Positions 39,287 through 47,861 of a DNA stretch of 64,000 nt are shown here, piece after piece. The DNA lies in NCBI RefSeq assembly GCF_019145195.1, contig NZ_JAHSTW010000013.1, forward strand, positions 146,632 through 210,631. Reading direction: 5' to 3'. The position numbers and the translations under genes are program-made. This DNA comes from Pseudomonas siliginis (lineage in GTDB: Bacteria; Pseudomonadota; Gammaproteobacteria; Pseudomonadales; Pseudomonadaceae). The first letter of the stretch is position 1, and every line of letters starts with the position of its first letter. The notes under the pieces are model-generated. The model was not told the origin of the DNA, ran no database searches, and worked only from the letters and a program-made list of their open reading frames with translations.

Positions 39287-40049
39287 AGAAATGAAAGCTG
39301 TTTGCCTGGTATTGCATGATGTCGCGCCCTCGACCTGGGCGGATTACCAGCCCTTCGTCGAGGCCGTCGATGCCTTGGGTGATGTGCCGATGACGTGGCT
39401 GGTGGTGCCGGATTTCCATCGCCACGATGCGCTTGACGCCAACCCGACGTTTCGCCGAGTGCTCGATGCCAGGGTCGCCCGAGGCGATGAACTGGCGCTG
39501 CACGGCTACTACCACGACGATCAGGAACCCATGCCAAACACCCCGCGCGACTGGTTCATGCGCCGGGTCTACACCCATGAAGGCGAGTTTTACCGCCTGT
39601 CCCGCGAAGCAGCCCTTGCCCGCCTGCACGCAGGTCTGGACATGTTTCAGCGCTGCGACTGGCCGGTGCAGGGTTTCGTCGCCCCGGCCTGGCTGATGAG
39701 CGACGGCACGCGCCAGGCCTTGCGTGAATTGCCGCTCAGCTACACCAGCGATCCGCAGCATCTTTATCGCTTGCCCGATTTCAGCGCCATCGATGCACCG
39801 GGGCTGGTGTGGAGTGCGCGCAGTGCCTGGCGGCGCGGCGTGTCGAAAATCCTCAGCGACCAGCGTGAACAGCGCTGGCGCGAGGCATCGGTGATTCGTC
39901 TGGGGCTGCATCCGGTGGACATGCGTCACCGCTTTTCTCGCGATTACTGGTTGCACACGCTGCAACGCCTGCTAGAGGAGGGGCGCGTGCCGCTGACCAA
40001 GATCGACTGGCTGGCCCGACAGCGCGGTCAGCTGGAACGCGCAGCATGA
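39279..40049 (+). CDS. DUF2334 polysaccharide deacetylase-like protein
   Basis: 256 aa; the ATG at 39291 is an alternative start. VCLVLHDVAPSTWADY at the N-terminus and ELALHGYYHDD at about 70 supply the metal-binding Asp/His set of NodB-like deacetylases. It ends with a conserved RLGLHPVDMRH block. It may deacetylate an amino sugar on a glycan or glycolipid. The start overlaps the glycosyltransferase by 8 nt and the end overlaps the next gene by 4 nt, so all three are translationally coupled. Confidence 0.87.
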   Translation: MVEEMKAVCLVLHDVAPSTWADYQPFVEAVDALGDVPMTWLVVPDFHRHDALDANPTFRRVLDARVARGDELALHGYYHDDQEPMPNTPRDWFMRRVYTHEGEFYRLSREAALARLHAGLDMFQRCDWPVQGFVAPAWLMSDGTRQALRELPLSYTSDPQHLYRLPDFSAIDAPGLVWSARSAWRRGVSKILSDQREQRWREASVIRLGLHPVDMRHRFSRDYWLHTLQRLLEEGRVPLTKIDWLARQRGQLERAA

Positions 40050-41044
40050 AGCGCAGCCTGTTGTTGCTGATCGGCCTGCTCGCGGCGGTGCTGATTCCGG
40101 TACTGCTCGGCGGCGGCGAGACCTGGTCGCGCCTGCGCAGTTTTCCGCTGCACTGGCTGTTGATCATGTTCGGCATGATTCTGCTCTGCTGGGGCATCAA
40201 TACGCTGCGCTTGCGTTTGTTGCTCGGCGACCAGCGAGAAAAAGTCGCGCCCTTGAAAAGCCTCGGCGTGGTGATGGCGGCCGAGTTTGCGTACTGCGCC
40301 ACGCCCGGCGGCAGCGGCGGGCCGCTGACGATCATGGCTCTGCTCGCCCGTTGCGGCGTGCGTCCGGCGCGAGGCAGCGCAGTGTTTGCCATGGATCAGC
40401 TCAGCGATCTGCTGTTCTTTCTCTGCGCCCTCAGCGGGATTCTGATCTATGCGCTATTCCAGCACCTCAGCGATCGCCTCGAGTGGCTGCTGACCGTCAG
40501 CGCCGTTTCGCTGTTTGGGGGGTTGTTCAGTTGCGTGTTGATCGCCCGTTATCACCGAGCGTTGATTCGCCTGAGCGGGCGGCTGTTGGCGGGGATGAAC
40601 ATCACGACAAGTACTCGCCGTCGCTGGGCGCGCAAGTTGCTGCACTTTCTCGCGGCATTTACCGATACCTTGAAACTGCCTTGGCAAACGCTGGTTAAGG
40701 TTTTTGCTCTGACCTGCGTGCACTGGCTGCTGCGCTACAGCGTGCTGTATCTGGCCCTGCGCGGGCTCGGCGCGGATTTGCAGTGGGCGTGGAGCTTTCT
40801 GGTGCAGATGCTCTCGCTTGGCGCCGGCCAGTTCAGCCTGTTACCTGGCGGCGCAGGGGCGGCAGAGCTGACCTCGGCTGCGCTGCTCGCGCCGATGGTG
40901 GGCAAATCCACCGCAGCGGCGGCGATCCTGATCTGGCGCGTGGTGACGTATTACTTCTATCTGCTGGTTGGCGGCCCGGTGTTCGTGTTGATGCTGGGCA
41001 AGCCGTTGCTGAAGAAGTTGATGAACGTCAGGCAGGCTTCTTAG
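40046..41044 (+). CDS. UPF0104 / lysylphosphatidylglycerol synthase-type membrane protein
   Basis: 332 aa with about eight transmembrane helices, beginning LLLLIGLLAAVLIPVLLGG. The family blocks are MAAEFAYCATPGGSGGPLTIMALL (about 72-95) and LSLGAGQFSLLPGGAGAAELTSAAL (about 253-277). This is the membrane (flippase-like) half seen in MprF, without the soluble aminoacyltransferase domain. With the upstream glycosyltransferase and deacetylase, it may move a modified lipid across the inner membrane. It overlaps the previous gene by 4 nt (ATGA). Confidence 0.88.
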   Translation: MKRSLLLLIGLLAAVLIPVLLGGGETWSRLRSFPLHWLLIMFGMILLCWGINTLRLRLLLGDQREKVAPLKSLGVVMAAEFAYCATPGGSGGPLTIMALLARCGVRPARGSAVFAMDQLSDLLFFLCALSGILIYALFQHLSDRLEWLLTVSAVSLFGGLFSCVLIARYHRALIRLSGRLLAGMNITTSTRRRWARKLLHFLAAFTDTLKLPWQTLVKVFALTCVHWLLRYSVLYLALRGLGADLQWAWSFLVQMLSLGAGQFSLLPGGAGAAELTSAALLAPMVGKSTAAAAILIWRVVTYYFYLLVGGPVFVLMLGKPLLKKLMNVRQAS

Positions 41045-41204
41045 GTTCGTCCTGCTCTTGCTGGAGCTGCTCCCAAAGCTCGGCGGCACCGGGGAATTCG
41101 GTGCCGTCGTCCGGGCTCATGTCATCCGGATCGTAGCGGCTGAGGCAACCTTCACCAAGAGTGGCGGGGGCTTTGGAAGTGGCTTTGTCCAGCGGATCGC
41201 TCAT
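41028..41204 (-). CDS. Small acidic protein of 58 residues
   Basis: An uninterrupted 58-codon frame. It starts MSDPLDKATSKAPATLGEG and continues through CLSRYDPDDMSPDDGTEF to an end rich in Gln, Glu and Lys (LWEQLQQEQDEPKKPA). GAGGAAA lies just before the ATG. The composition is acidic and hydrophilic, with no membrane segment. Its 3' end overlaps the convergent UPF0104 gene by 17 nt. The function is unknown. The ribosome site and protein-like composition argue that it is real. Confidence 0.72.
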   Translation of the reverse strand: MSDPLDKATSKAPATLGEGCLSRYDPDDMSPDDGTEFPGAAELWEQLQQEQDEPKKPA

Positions 41205-41230
41205 GACTTTTCCTCGGGCTCAAATGACAA

Positions 41231-41266
41231 GGGCCTGAGCGATTCAACGCCCAGGCCCCTGGTTTT
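41231..41266 (+). terminator. Possible intrinsic terminator
   Basis: GGGCCTG and CAGGCCC pair across about 14 nt and are followed on the plus strand by CTGGTTTTT. It lies between purU and the small protein gene and could stop rightward transcripts from the three-gene cluster. Confidence 0.5.
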
Positions 41267-41285
41267 TCAAGCGTGGCGTGCTCGA

Positions 41286-42134
41286 TCAGAACACGACTGT
41301 CTTGTTGCCATGCACCAGCACGCGGTCTTCCAGGTGATAACGCAGACCACGGGCCAGCACCATCTTCTCGACGTCACGACCGAAGCGCACCATGTCTTCG
41401 ATGCTGTCGCTGTGGCTGACACGCACCACGTCCTGCTCGATGATCGGGCCGGCGTCCAGCTCTTCAGTAACATAGTGGCAGGTCGCGCCGATCAGTTTCA
41501 CACCACGCAGGGACGCCTGGTGATACGGCTTGGCGCCGACGAACGATGGCAGGAAGCTGTGGTGAATGTTGATGACTTTGTGCGCGTATTCGCGGCACAT
41601 GTCCGGCGGCAGGATCTGCATGTAGCGCGCCAGCACCACCACTTCGGCGTCGTGCTGTTTGACCAGCCGCGATACTTCGTCGAATGCCGGCTGCTTGTCC
41701 TGCGGGTTGACCGGCACGTGGTAGTAAGGGATGCCGTGCCACTCGACCATACTGCGCAGGTCGTCGTGGTTGGAAATCACGCAGGCGATTTCGCAATCCA
41801 GTTCATCGCTGTGCCAGCGGTGCAGCAGGTCGGCCAGGCAGTGGGATTCGCGGCTGGCCATCAGCACCACGCGTTTTTTCTGCTCGGTGTCGGTGATGCG
41901 CCAGTCCATCGAGAACTCTTCGGCGATCGGCGCGAACTTCTCGCGCAATTCTTCAATACCGAACGGCAGGGAATCGGCACGGATTTCGTGACGCATGAAG
42001 AACCAGCCCACTTGATTGTCAGAGTGGTGGCTCGCTTCGGTGATCCAGCCATTATGAGAGGCCAGAAAATTACTGACTTTGGCAACGATGCCAACGCGGT
42101 CCGGGCAAGAGATCACCAGCCGAAAAGTGCGCAT
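41286..42134 (-). CDS. purU: Formyltetrahydrofolate deformylase
   Basis: Hydrolyses 10-formyl-THF to THF and formate, balancing one-carbon pools and feeding PurT. It has 282 aa from MRTFRLVISCPDRVGIVAKV; a 33-codon upstream extension is rejected. The N-terminal ACT domain spans residues 1-80. The formyltransferase domain has NIHHSFLPSFVGAKPYHQA (catalytic His) and CHYVTEELDAGPIIEQ (catalytic Asp). It is divergent from mvaT, as in P. aeruginosa. Confidence 0.96.
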   Translation of the reverse strand: MRTFRLVISCPDRVGIVAKVSNFLASHNGWITEASHHSDNQVGWFFMRHEIRADSLPFGIEELREKFAPIAEEFSMDWRITDTEQKKRVVLMASRESHCLADLLHRWHSDELDCEIACVISNHDDLRSMVEWHGIPYYHVPVNPQDKQPAFDEVSRLVKQHDAEVVVLARYMQILPPDMCREYAHKVINIHHSFLPSFVGAKPYHQASLRGVKLIGATCHYVTEELDAGPIIEQDVVRVSHSDSIEDMVRFGRDVEKMVLARGLRYHLEDRVLVHGNKTVVF

Positions 42135-42395
42135 GAGGGGGAAACTCCAGAACTTCACAAAGGCCGCCATTCTAGCGACTGCGCAGGAAAACTGCAGTAC
42201 GCATACGCGCCGGGTGGGACAAAGCATGGTCAAACGGCTTTCTGACGCAGGTCTTACGTCAAGACCGTGACGCTTTAGCGGGGCTTTTGTCAGACAACTG
42301 TAAATATCTGTGCTGACTGCATCACATTATTTAACGGAACATTCAAAGCGCGGCTAATTCCTGTAACTCATTTAAATAAAAAGCCGATCTAAATG

Positions 42396-42424
42396 TTTAC
42401 TTGATGAAACAGCCTGACTATTAT
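42396..42424 (+). promoter_or_regulatory. Candidate sigma-70 promoter of mvaT
   Basis: TTTACT (-35) and TATTAT (-10) with a 17-nt spacer, placing the start about 40 nt before the mvaT ATG. The surrounding purU-mvaT gap (42135-42471) is AT rich, as expected for a gene controlled by MvaT itself. Confidence 0.6.
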
Positions 42425-42471
42425 TGCGGCACTGTCCCCTGTCATTCAGCATTCTACGAAAGGTAGTACTC

Positions 42472-42849
42472 ATGTCCTTGATCAACGAATATCGCGCCAC
42501 CGAAGAAGCCATCAAAGAGCTGCAAGCCCGTCTGAAGAACCTGTCCGAAGACGACAAACTGCAAGCCGAACTGGAATTCGAAGGCAAACTGCGCACGCTG
42601 ATGGGTGAATACTCCAAGTCCCTGCGTGACATCATCGCGCTGCTGGATCCAGAAGCAAAATCCAAGGCTCCACGTGGCGGCGCAGTAAAAACTACCGGCA
42701 CCAAGCGTGCACGCAAAGTTAAGCAATACAAAAACCCGCACAATGGTGAAGTCATCGAAACCAAAGGTGGCAACCACAAGACTCTGAAAGAGTGGAAAGC
42801 CAAGTGGGGCGGCGACGTGGTTGAAGGCTGGGCGACCCTGCTGGGCTAA
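42472..42849 (+). CDS. mvaT: H-NS-like nucleoid protein MvaT
   Basis: A xenogeneic silencer that binds AT-rich DNA and represses horizontally acquired genes. It has 125 aa from MSLINEYRATEEAIKELQARLKNL; a 16-codon upstream extension is rejected. The N-terminal oligomerising coiled coil covers about residues 5-60. The linker is rich in Lys. The C-terminal DNA-binding domain has KQYKNPHNGEVIETKGGNHKTLKEW. It may control the nearby toxin island. It has its own promoter and terminator. Confidence 0.96.
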   Translation: MSLINEYRATEEAIKELQARLKNLSEDDKLQAELEFEGKLRTLMGEYSKSLRDIIALLDPEAKSKAPRGGAVKTTGTKRARKVKQYKNPHNGEVIETKGGNHKTLKEWKAKWGGDVVEGWATLLG

Positions 42850-42886
42850 GCCGCAACGCCTTCGCAGAGCGATCCGCGAACAAAAG

Positions 42887-42913
42887 AACGCCAGCTAACG
42901 CTGGCGTTTTTTT
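42887..42913 (+). terminator. Intrinsic terminator of mvaT
   Basis: AACGCCAGC and GCTGGCGTT arms have a 4-nt loop and a run of seven T. It lies between the convergent genes mvaT and sbcB. Confidence 0.94.
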
Positions 42914-42947
42914 ATGCCCGTAATTTATTGTCCGGGCATGTTCGATT

Positions 42948-44378
42948 TCACAGATTCAAACGTTTGCGTAATGCCTGGACATAATTCTGCCAGTCATTGA
43001 GCACCTCTCGCTGCATCGGTGACGCACTAAGCGACCATTGCTCTGCCGCCTCGATAAATGACTGCACGGTATTCGGCGCACCCGCCTCGGGTTGCGTCAG
43101 GCGTTGCTGACAAAATAATTTCCAGCGCTCTTGCTCGGCTACGTCGAGGGTGTCCGGAAAGTTGCGTGCTCGATATCGAAAAAGTAATTCAGGCAAACGT
43201 TCATCATCGAAAGGCCACTGTTCTTGCGCCAACTGCGCAGGATCCGCCGTTCGAACTTGTTCGCATAAACGACGATCACGATCACCGATAAATCCATCGT
43301 ACAACTGCTGCTCGGGATCTTCGCTGGGAGTGAAATCTTCGCTGGCATAAATCGCCGCGACTTTATCTTTCCAGACTTGTTGTGCGTCAGTTAGTCGCAC
43401 TGCCCGCTCCTGATAAAGCGCCATGTCCAGCCCAAGGCGCTGCTGGTCTTGTGCGCGCAATACCGCCAGCGGCGCTACAACCGGGCAGCGATTGATATGA
43501 ATCAGCTTGAGCGGCACCGGCGGTTCACCTTCGGCCAACTCATCGCGACGGGTATAAAGACGCTGACGCAAGGCTTGCGCATCGAGGTCCAGCAACCCCT
43601 GCGGATCAAGATGCAGATCACAGACGATCAGGGCGTTGCGATTCTTCGGGTGCCAGGCCAGCGGCAGCACCACGCCGACATAACTGCGTGCCGCCGAGAA
43701 TCGCCCGGACACATGCACCAGTGGCTGCAACAGGCGGATCTGATCCATCACCTTCTGTTTGCTGCGCAATTGGAACAGCCACTCGTAGAGCTTGGGTTGT
43801 TTCTCGCGAATCAGCCGTGCCAGTGCGATGGTGGCGCGCACATCCGACAGCGCCTCGTGGGCATGGCCGTGATCGATATTGTTAGCCGCCGTGAGGCGTT
43901 CGAGCTTGAGGGTCACGCGGCCTTCATCATCGGTCGGCCAGACCAGACCATCCGGGCGCAATGCGTAAGCGGCGCGCACCACATCAATCAGATCCCAGCG
44001 ACTGTTGCCGCCCTGCCATTCACGGGCATAGGGGTCGAAGAAATTGCGATACAGGCTGTAGCGGGTCATCTCATCGTCGAAACGCAAGGTGTTGTAACCG
44101 GCGCCACAGGTGCCCGCTGCGGCCAGTTGCGCATGCACGCGGGTCATGAAATCGGCTTCGCTCAGGCCTTTTTCAGCGAGCTGGCCGGGGGTGATGCCGG
44201 TGATCGCGCACGCCGCCGGGTGCGGCAGGATGTCCTCGCTGGGTTGGCAATAGAGGTTGACCGGCTCGTCGATCTCGTTGAGCGCATGGTCGGTGCGAAT
44301 CCCGGCCACCTGCAGCGGTCGGTCGTTGCGCGGATTGATGCCAGTGGTTTCGTAGTCGTACCAGAAGATTGAAGTCAC
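42948..44378 (-). CDS. sbcB: Exodeoxyribonuclease I
   Basis: A 3'-5' single-strand exonuclease in recombination and mismatch repair. It has 476 aa from GTG. A longer frame (37 codons) lacks similarity. The DEDDh motifs are FWYDYETTGINPRNDRPLQVAG (ExoI), NTLRFDDEMTRYSLYRNFFDPY (ExoII) and HGHAHEALSDVRATIALARL (ExoIII). The C-terminal SH3-like and helical domains follow. The mvaT-sbcB neighbourhood is conserved in Pseudomonas. Confidence 0.96.
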   Translation of the reverse strand: MTSIFWYDYETTGINPRNDRPLQVAGIRTDHALNEIDEPVNLYCQPSEDILPHPAACAITGITPGQLAEKGLSEADFMTRVHAQLAAAGTCGAGYNTLRFDDEMTRYSLYRNFFDPYAREWQGGNSRWDLIDVVRAAYALRPDGLVWPTDDEGRVTLKLERLTAANNIDHGHAHEALSDVRATIALARLIREKQPKLYEWLFQLRSKQKVMDQIRLLQPLVHVSGRFSAARSYVGVVLPLAWHPKNRNALIVCDLHLDPQGLLDLDAQALRQRLYTRRDELAEGEPPVPLKLIHINRCPVVAPLAVLRAQDQQRLGLDMALYQERAVRLTDAQQVWKDKVAAIYASEDFTPSEDPEQQLYDGFIGDRDRRLCEQVRTADPAQLAQEQWPFDDERLPELLFRYRARNFPDTLDVAEQERWKLFCQQRLTQPEAGAPNTVQSFIEAAEQWSLSASPMQREVLNDWQNYVQALRKRLNL

Positions 44379-44495
44379 GGGCGAATCCTGAACAGAAGAT
44401 CGGCGAAGTCTAGGCGTTTCAGGGTTGCCACGGCCAGCCTGGTCGCCCTCGAACAGCAATTTCTCCAGATTCCTACAACTGGAATGCATTGCCCT

Positions 44496-44584
44496 TGTGG
44501 GAGCGAGCCTGCTCGCGAAGGCTTTCCGTCAGTTGCACATAGGCTGACTGATCCACCACATTCGCGAGCAGGCTCGCTCCCACA
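44496..44584. repeat. REP pair (copy 7 of 7)
   Basis: Inverted TGTGGGAGCGAGCCTGCTCG arms with a centre of about 41 nt. Unlike the others, it lies in a divergent gap (sbcB leftward, RDD operon rightward), about 60 nt before the RDD start. It is the last copy; none occurs from here to the right edge. Confidence 0.95.
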
Positions 44585-44645
44585 CCCGAGAGGCTGCTAG
44601 CATCAGGCGCACTTGCATCCCGAACAGGCGAACATCAGGTAGCCC

Positions 44646-45362
44646 ATGCTCGAGCCCACAGCACCGCGAAGGAAAGCACCGCTGGATACGCGCCATCAGG
44701 TCGAAACGCCGGAAGGCATCGACCTGCCGTTGCGTCCCGCCGGGTTGATGGTGCGCGCCGTGGCGTTTGCCATCGATCTGGGCATTCGCGGCTTGATCCT
44801 CGGTGTGCTGTTTATCGCACTGGCGTTTCTCGGCAAGCTCGGCATGGGCCTCGGTTCCTTGCTGCTGTTTGCCATCAGTTGGTGGTACATGGTGTTGTTC
44901 GAGGTGCTGCGTCAGGGCCGCTCGCCGGGTAAGCAATGGCTGGGTTTGCGCGTGGTGCACGATGACGGCACGCCGATCGGCTGGTCGGCCTCGCTATTGC
45001 GCAACCTGCTGCGCTTTGTCGATCTACTGCCCTTCGGCTATTTCCTCGGTGCGCTCAGTTGCCTGCAACACCCAACCTTCAAACGCCTCGGCGACATTGC
45101 CGCCGGCACGTTGGTGGTTTACAGCGAACGCCCGCTGAGCCGCCCGCAACTGCCTGACGCTGAACCTCGCCGCAGCCCCGTTCCACTGACCTTGAGCGAA
45201 CAACGCGCGGTACTTGGTTTCGCCGAGCGTCAGGCCGAACTCTCTCCCGCACGGGTCAACGAGCTGGCGGCATTGCTGGCGCAGCCGTTGCACATCTCTG
45301 CGCCCAAAGCGGTGTCTGAAATCAACGGCATCGCGCACGGTTTGTTGGGGCCGACCCCATGA
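44646..45362 (+). CDS. RDD-family membrane protein, first gene of MoxR/DUF58 operon
   Basis: 238 aa. The RDD domain is at about residues 15-165 with VRAVAFAIDLGIRGLILGVLF, RQGRSPGKQWLGLRVVHDDG and FKRLGDIAAGTLVVYSERP. It has three transmembrane helices. The cytoplasmic tail (about 170-238) is extra compared with the short RDD protein at 2.6 kb. It overlaps the next gene by 4 nt (ATGA). Its role is unknown; in many bacteria RDD and SpoIIM-like genes precede moxR-DUF58 sets. Confidence 0.9.
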   Translation: MLEPTAPRRKAPLDTRHQVETPEGIDLPLRPAGLMVRAVAFAIDLGIRGLILGVLFIALAFLGKLGMGLGSLLLFAISWWYMVLFEVLRQGRSPGKQWLGLRVVHDDGTPIGWSASLLRNLLRFVDLLPFGYFLGALSCLQHPTFKRLGDIAAGTLVVYSERPLSRPQLPDAEPRRSPVPLTLSEQRAVLGFAERQAELSPARVNELAALLAQPLHISAPKAVSEINGIAHGLLGPTP

Positions 45363-46336
45363 AGCAGAGCCTGTTCGAAAGTCACCACAAGGCCGAATGG
45401 GAGCGCTTCGCCGTGGCGCTCGAACGCCTCGAACAAGGCAAGGAGACAGCGCAAGTCAGCGATTTTCCCAAGGCCTATCGGCGTCTCTGCCAACATCTGG
45501 CTCTGGCCCAGGCGCGCGGCTACAGCAGTTTTCTGATCGATTCATTGCAACAGCAAGTACTGCGCGGCCATCAACAGCTCTATCGGCATCGCAGTCGGCT
45601 CGGGGCGCAAATCATCAGCTTTATCCTCGCCGACTTCCCGCGACTGGTGCGCGAACAATGGCGCTTCGTTGCGGCCGCCAGCCTGTTGTTTTTCGGCAGC
45701 CTGATCGGTTTCGGCGTGCTGGTTTATCTGTTCCCGGAACTGATCTACAACCTGATCCCGGCCGAACAGGTGCGCGAGATGCAAGGCATGTACGACCCCG
45801 TTGCCGGCCACCTCGGACGCTCGGCGGAACGGGCGGCCAGCGAAGACTGGGTAATGTTCGGCTATTACGTGATGCACAACACGGGCATCGCCTTTCAGAC
45901 ATTCGCCAGCGGTTTGCTGATGGGTGTGGGCAGCGGTTTTTTCCTGCTTTACAACGGCATGATCATCGGCGCGGTGGCCGGGCATCTCAGCGAGATCGGT
46001 TTCGGCCAGACCTTCTGGTCGTTCGTGATCGGTCACGGCGCGTTCGAACTGAGCGCCATCGCCCTCGCCGGAGCGGCGGGCCTGAAGCTGGGCTGGGCAC
46101 TGATCGCCCCCGGGCGTCTGACATGGGGCGAGGCGCTGCGTCTGGCCGCACGCAAAAGCGTGTTGCTGGTGTGTGGGGCCATGCTGTTCCTGTTGATCGC
46201 AGCCTTTATCGAGGCTTATTGGTCGTCGAAAACCAGTGTCACGCCGCTGACCAAATACGCCGTCGGCGCCGCGCTGTGGCTGACCGTCGCGGTGTATCTG
46301 CTATTTGCCGGAAGGATTCGTCATGCGCCTGAGTGA
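45359..46336 (+). CDS. Stage II sporulation protein M (SpoIIM/DUF95)-like membrane protein
   Basis: 325 aa. A soluble N-terminal part (about 1-95) is followed by about five helices. NTGIAFQTFASGLLMGVGSGFFLLYNGMIIGAVAGHL and FVIGHGAFELSAIALAGAAGLKLG are the SpoIIM family blocks. The organism cannot sporulate, so the name reflects homology only. It probably acts in envelope remodelling with the other operon members. It overlaps both neighbours (4 nt and 14 nt). Confidence 0.9.
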   Translation: MKQSLFESHHKAEWERFAVALERLEQGKETAQVSDFPKAYRRLCQHLALAQARGYSSFLIDSLQQQVLRGHQQLYRHRSRLGAQIISFILADFPRLVREQWRFVAAASLLFFGSLIGFGVLVYLFPELIYNLIPAEQVREMQGMYDPVAGHLGRSAERAASEDWVMFGYYVMHNTGIAFQTFASGLLMGVGSGFFLLYNGMIIGAVAGHLSEIGFGQTFWSFVIGHGAFELSAIALAGAAGLKLGWALIAPGRLTWGEALRLAARKSVLLVCGAMLFLLIAAFIEAYWSSKTSVTPLTKYAVGAALWLTVAVYLLFAGRIRHAPE

Positions 46337-47861
46337 CGCCAGCGTAGTGATCCGCCCGCGCACGACCTGGGAAGCCATGGACCTGGGCGTGTTGATGAGC
46401 CAGCAGCATCGGCGGTTGTTGATGACCAGTTGGGCGATCGTCACCCTGCCGCTGTTCGCCCTGCTCAGCCTGTTGCTGTGGGATTCGCCATCGCTGGCGG
46501 TGTTCATTTTCTGGTGGCTGAAACCGGCCTACGAACGCCTGCCGCTGTACATCCTCTCCAAAGCGCTGTTCGGTGAAACCCCGACGCTCAAGCAAGCCTT
46601 GCGCGAGTGGCCGCGCCTGCTCAAGCCGCAACTGCTGGCCAGTCTGACCTGGCGACGGCTGAGTCTGAGTCGCAGCTTTGTGCTGCCAGTGACGCAACTC
46701 GAAGGGCTCGACGGCGAGGCCAGACAACAACGTCTGCAGGTGCTGCTGCAACGCAACGGCGGCGCCGCGCAATGGTTGACGATTATCGGCGTGCATCTGG
46801 AAACCGCACTGTGGATCGGCTTGATGCTGCTGTTCTACATGCTCTTGCCGCAGCAGATCGAAACCGACTGGGACTGGCAATCGCTGCTGCTTGCCGCCGA
46901 TCAGGACTGGCGTTGGCTGGAACACCTGACCAACGTTTTTTATGCGCTGATCCTGGTGGCCTGGGGACCGGTTTATGTCGCCTGCGGCTTCAGCCTGTAC
47001 CTGAACCGTCGCACGCAACTGGAAGCCTGGGACATCGAGCTGGTTTTCCGCCGTTTGCGCCAGCGTTTGAACAGCAGCGTGCTAGGTGTGTTGCTGGCGG
47101 CGTGTCTGCTGCTGCCGAACCTGCAACCGGTATGGGCCAGCGATGCGCCGGATGCTCCTAGGTTGCTCAATCAGCCGCTGACCAGTCAGGCCGCACGCGA
47201 CAGCATCCAGTCGCTGCTCGAACAACCGCCGTTCAAGAACAAGGAAAGCGTCACCCGCTATCGCTTCGCAGACGACCCGGCAAGCCCGGCCAAGGACGCG
47301 CAACCGGGTGAGGCTCCGCAGTGGCTGAAAACCCTTCTCGGTTGGCTCGACGGTCGACACCTTGATGCCTTGGCGAACGTGATTGAGGTGCTGTTGTGGG
47401 GCGCGCTGATTGCCGCGCTGGGCTGGCTGGTCTGGCGTTATCGCGAATTTCTCCGGGCCTTCGTCAGTCGTCGCCCGAACCTGCCCTCGCGCAGCAAACC
47501 ACCGGCGCCGCCACACGTCTTCGGGCTGGATCTGAACCGTGAAACCCTTCCCGATGACATCGCCGCCAGTGCCGAACAATTGTGGCTGAGCGAACCTCGC
47601 GCCGCGCTGGGCCTGCTCTATCGCGGCCTGCTCAGTCATCTGTTGCATGATTTCGACCTGACGCTGAAAGCCGCCGACACCGAGAGCCAGATCCTCAACC
47701 GCATCGAGCAATTGCAACGCCCGGACCTGCTCGCCTACAGCCGCAACCTCACTGTTCACTGGCAGAACATGGCCTACGGGCACCGACTTCCGGCCGCGCA
47801 CCTGCAAGCCGAGCTGTGTAACGGCTGGCGTGAATTGTTCAGCAAAGGATCCGGGCATTGA
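46323..47861 (+). CDS. DUF4129-domain membrane protein
   Basis: 512 aa from MRLSDASVVIRPRTTWEAMDLG. Helices are at about 37-75, 155-175, 205-228 and 255-275. A periplasmic stretch follows, then a last helix at about 355-375. The C-terminal DUF4129 domain has SAEQLWLSEPRAALGLLYRGLLSHLLHDFDLTLKAADTESQIL, resembling the C-terminus found in some transglutaminase-like membrane proteins. The start lies inside the end of the SpoIIM-like gene. Confidence 0.87.
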   Translation: MRLSDASVVIRPRTTWEAMDLGVLMSQQHRRLLMTSWAIVTLPLFALLSLLLWDSPSLAVFIFWWLKPAYERLPLYILSKALFGETPTLKQALREWPRLLKPQLLASLTWRRLSLSRSFVLPVTQLEGLDGEARQQRLQVLLQRNGGAAQWLTIIGVHLETALWIGLMLLFYMLLPQQIETDWDWQSLLLAADQDWRWLEHLTNVFYALILVAWGPVYVACGFSLYLNRRTQLEAWDIELVFRRLRQRLNSSVLGVLLAACLLLPNLQPVWASDAPDAPRLLNQPLTSQAARDSIQSLLEQPPFKNKESVTRYRFADDPASPAKDAQPGEAPQWLKTLLGWLDGRHLDALANVIEVLLWGALIAALGWLVWRYREFLRAFVSRRPNLPSRSKPPAPPHVFGLDLNRETLPDDIAASAEQLWLSEPRAALGLLYRGLLSHLLHDFDLTLKAADTESQILNRIEQLQRPDLLAYSRNLTVHWQNMAYGHRLPAAHLQAELCNGWRELFSKGSGH

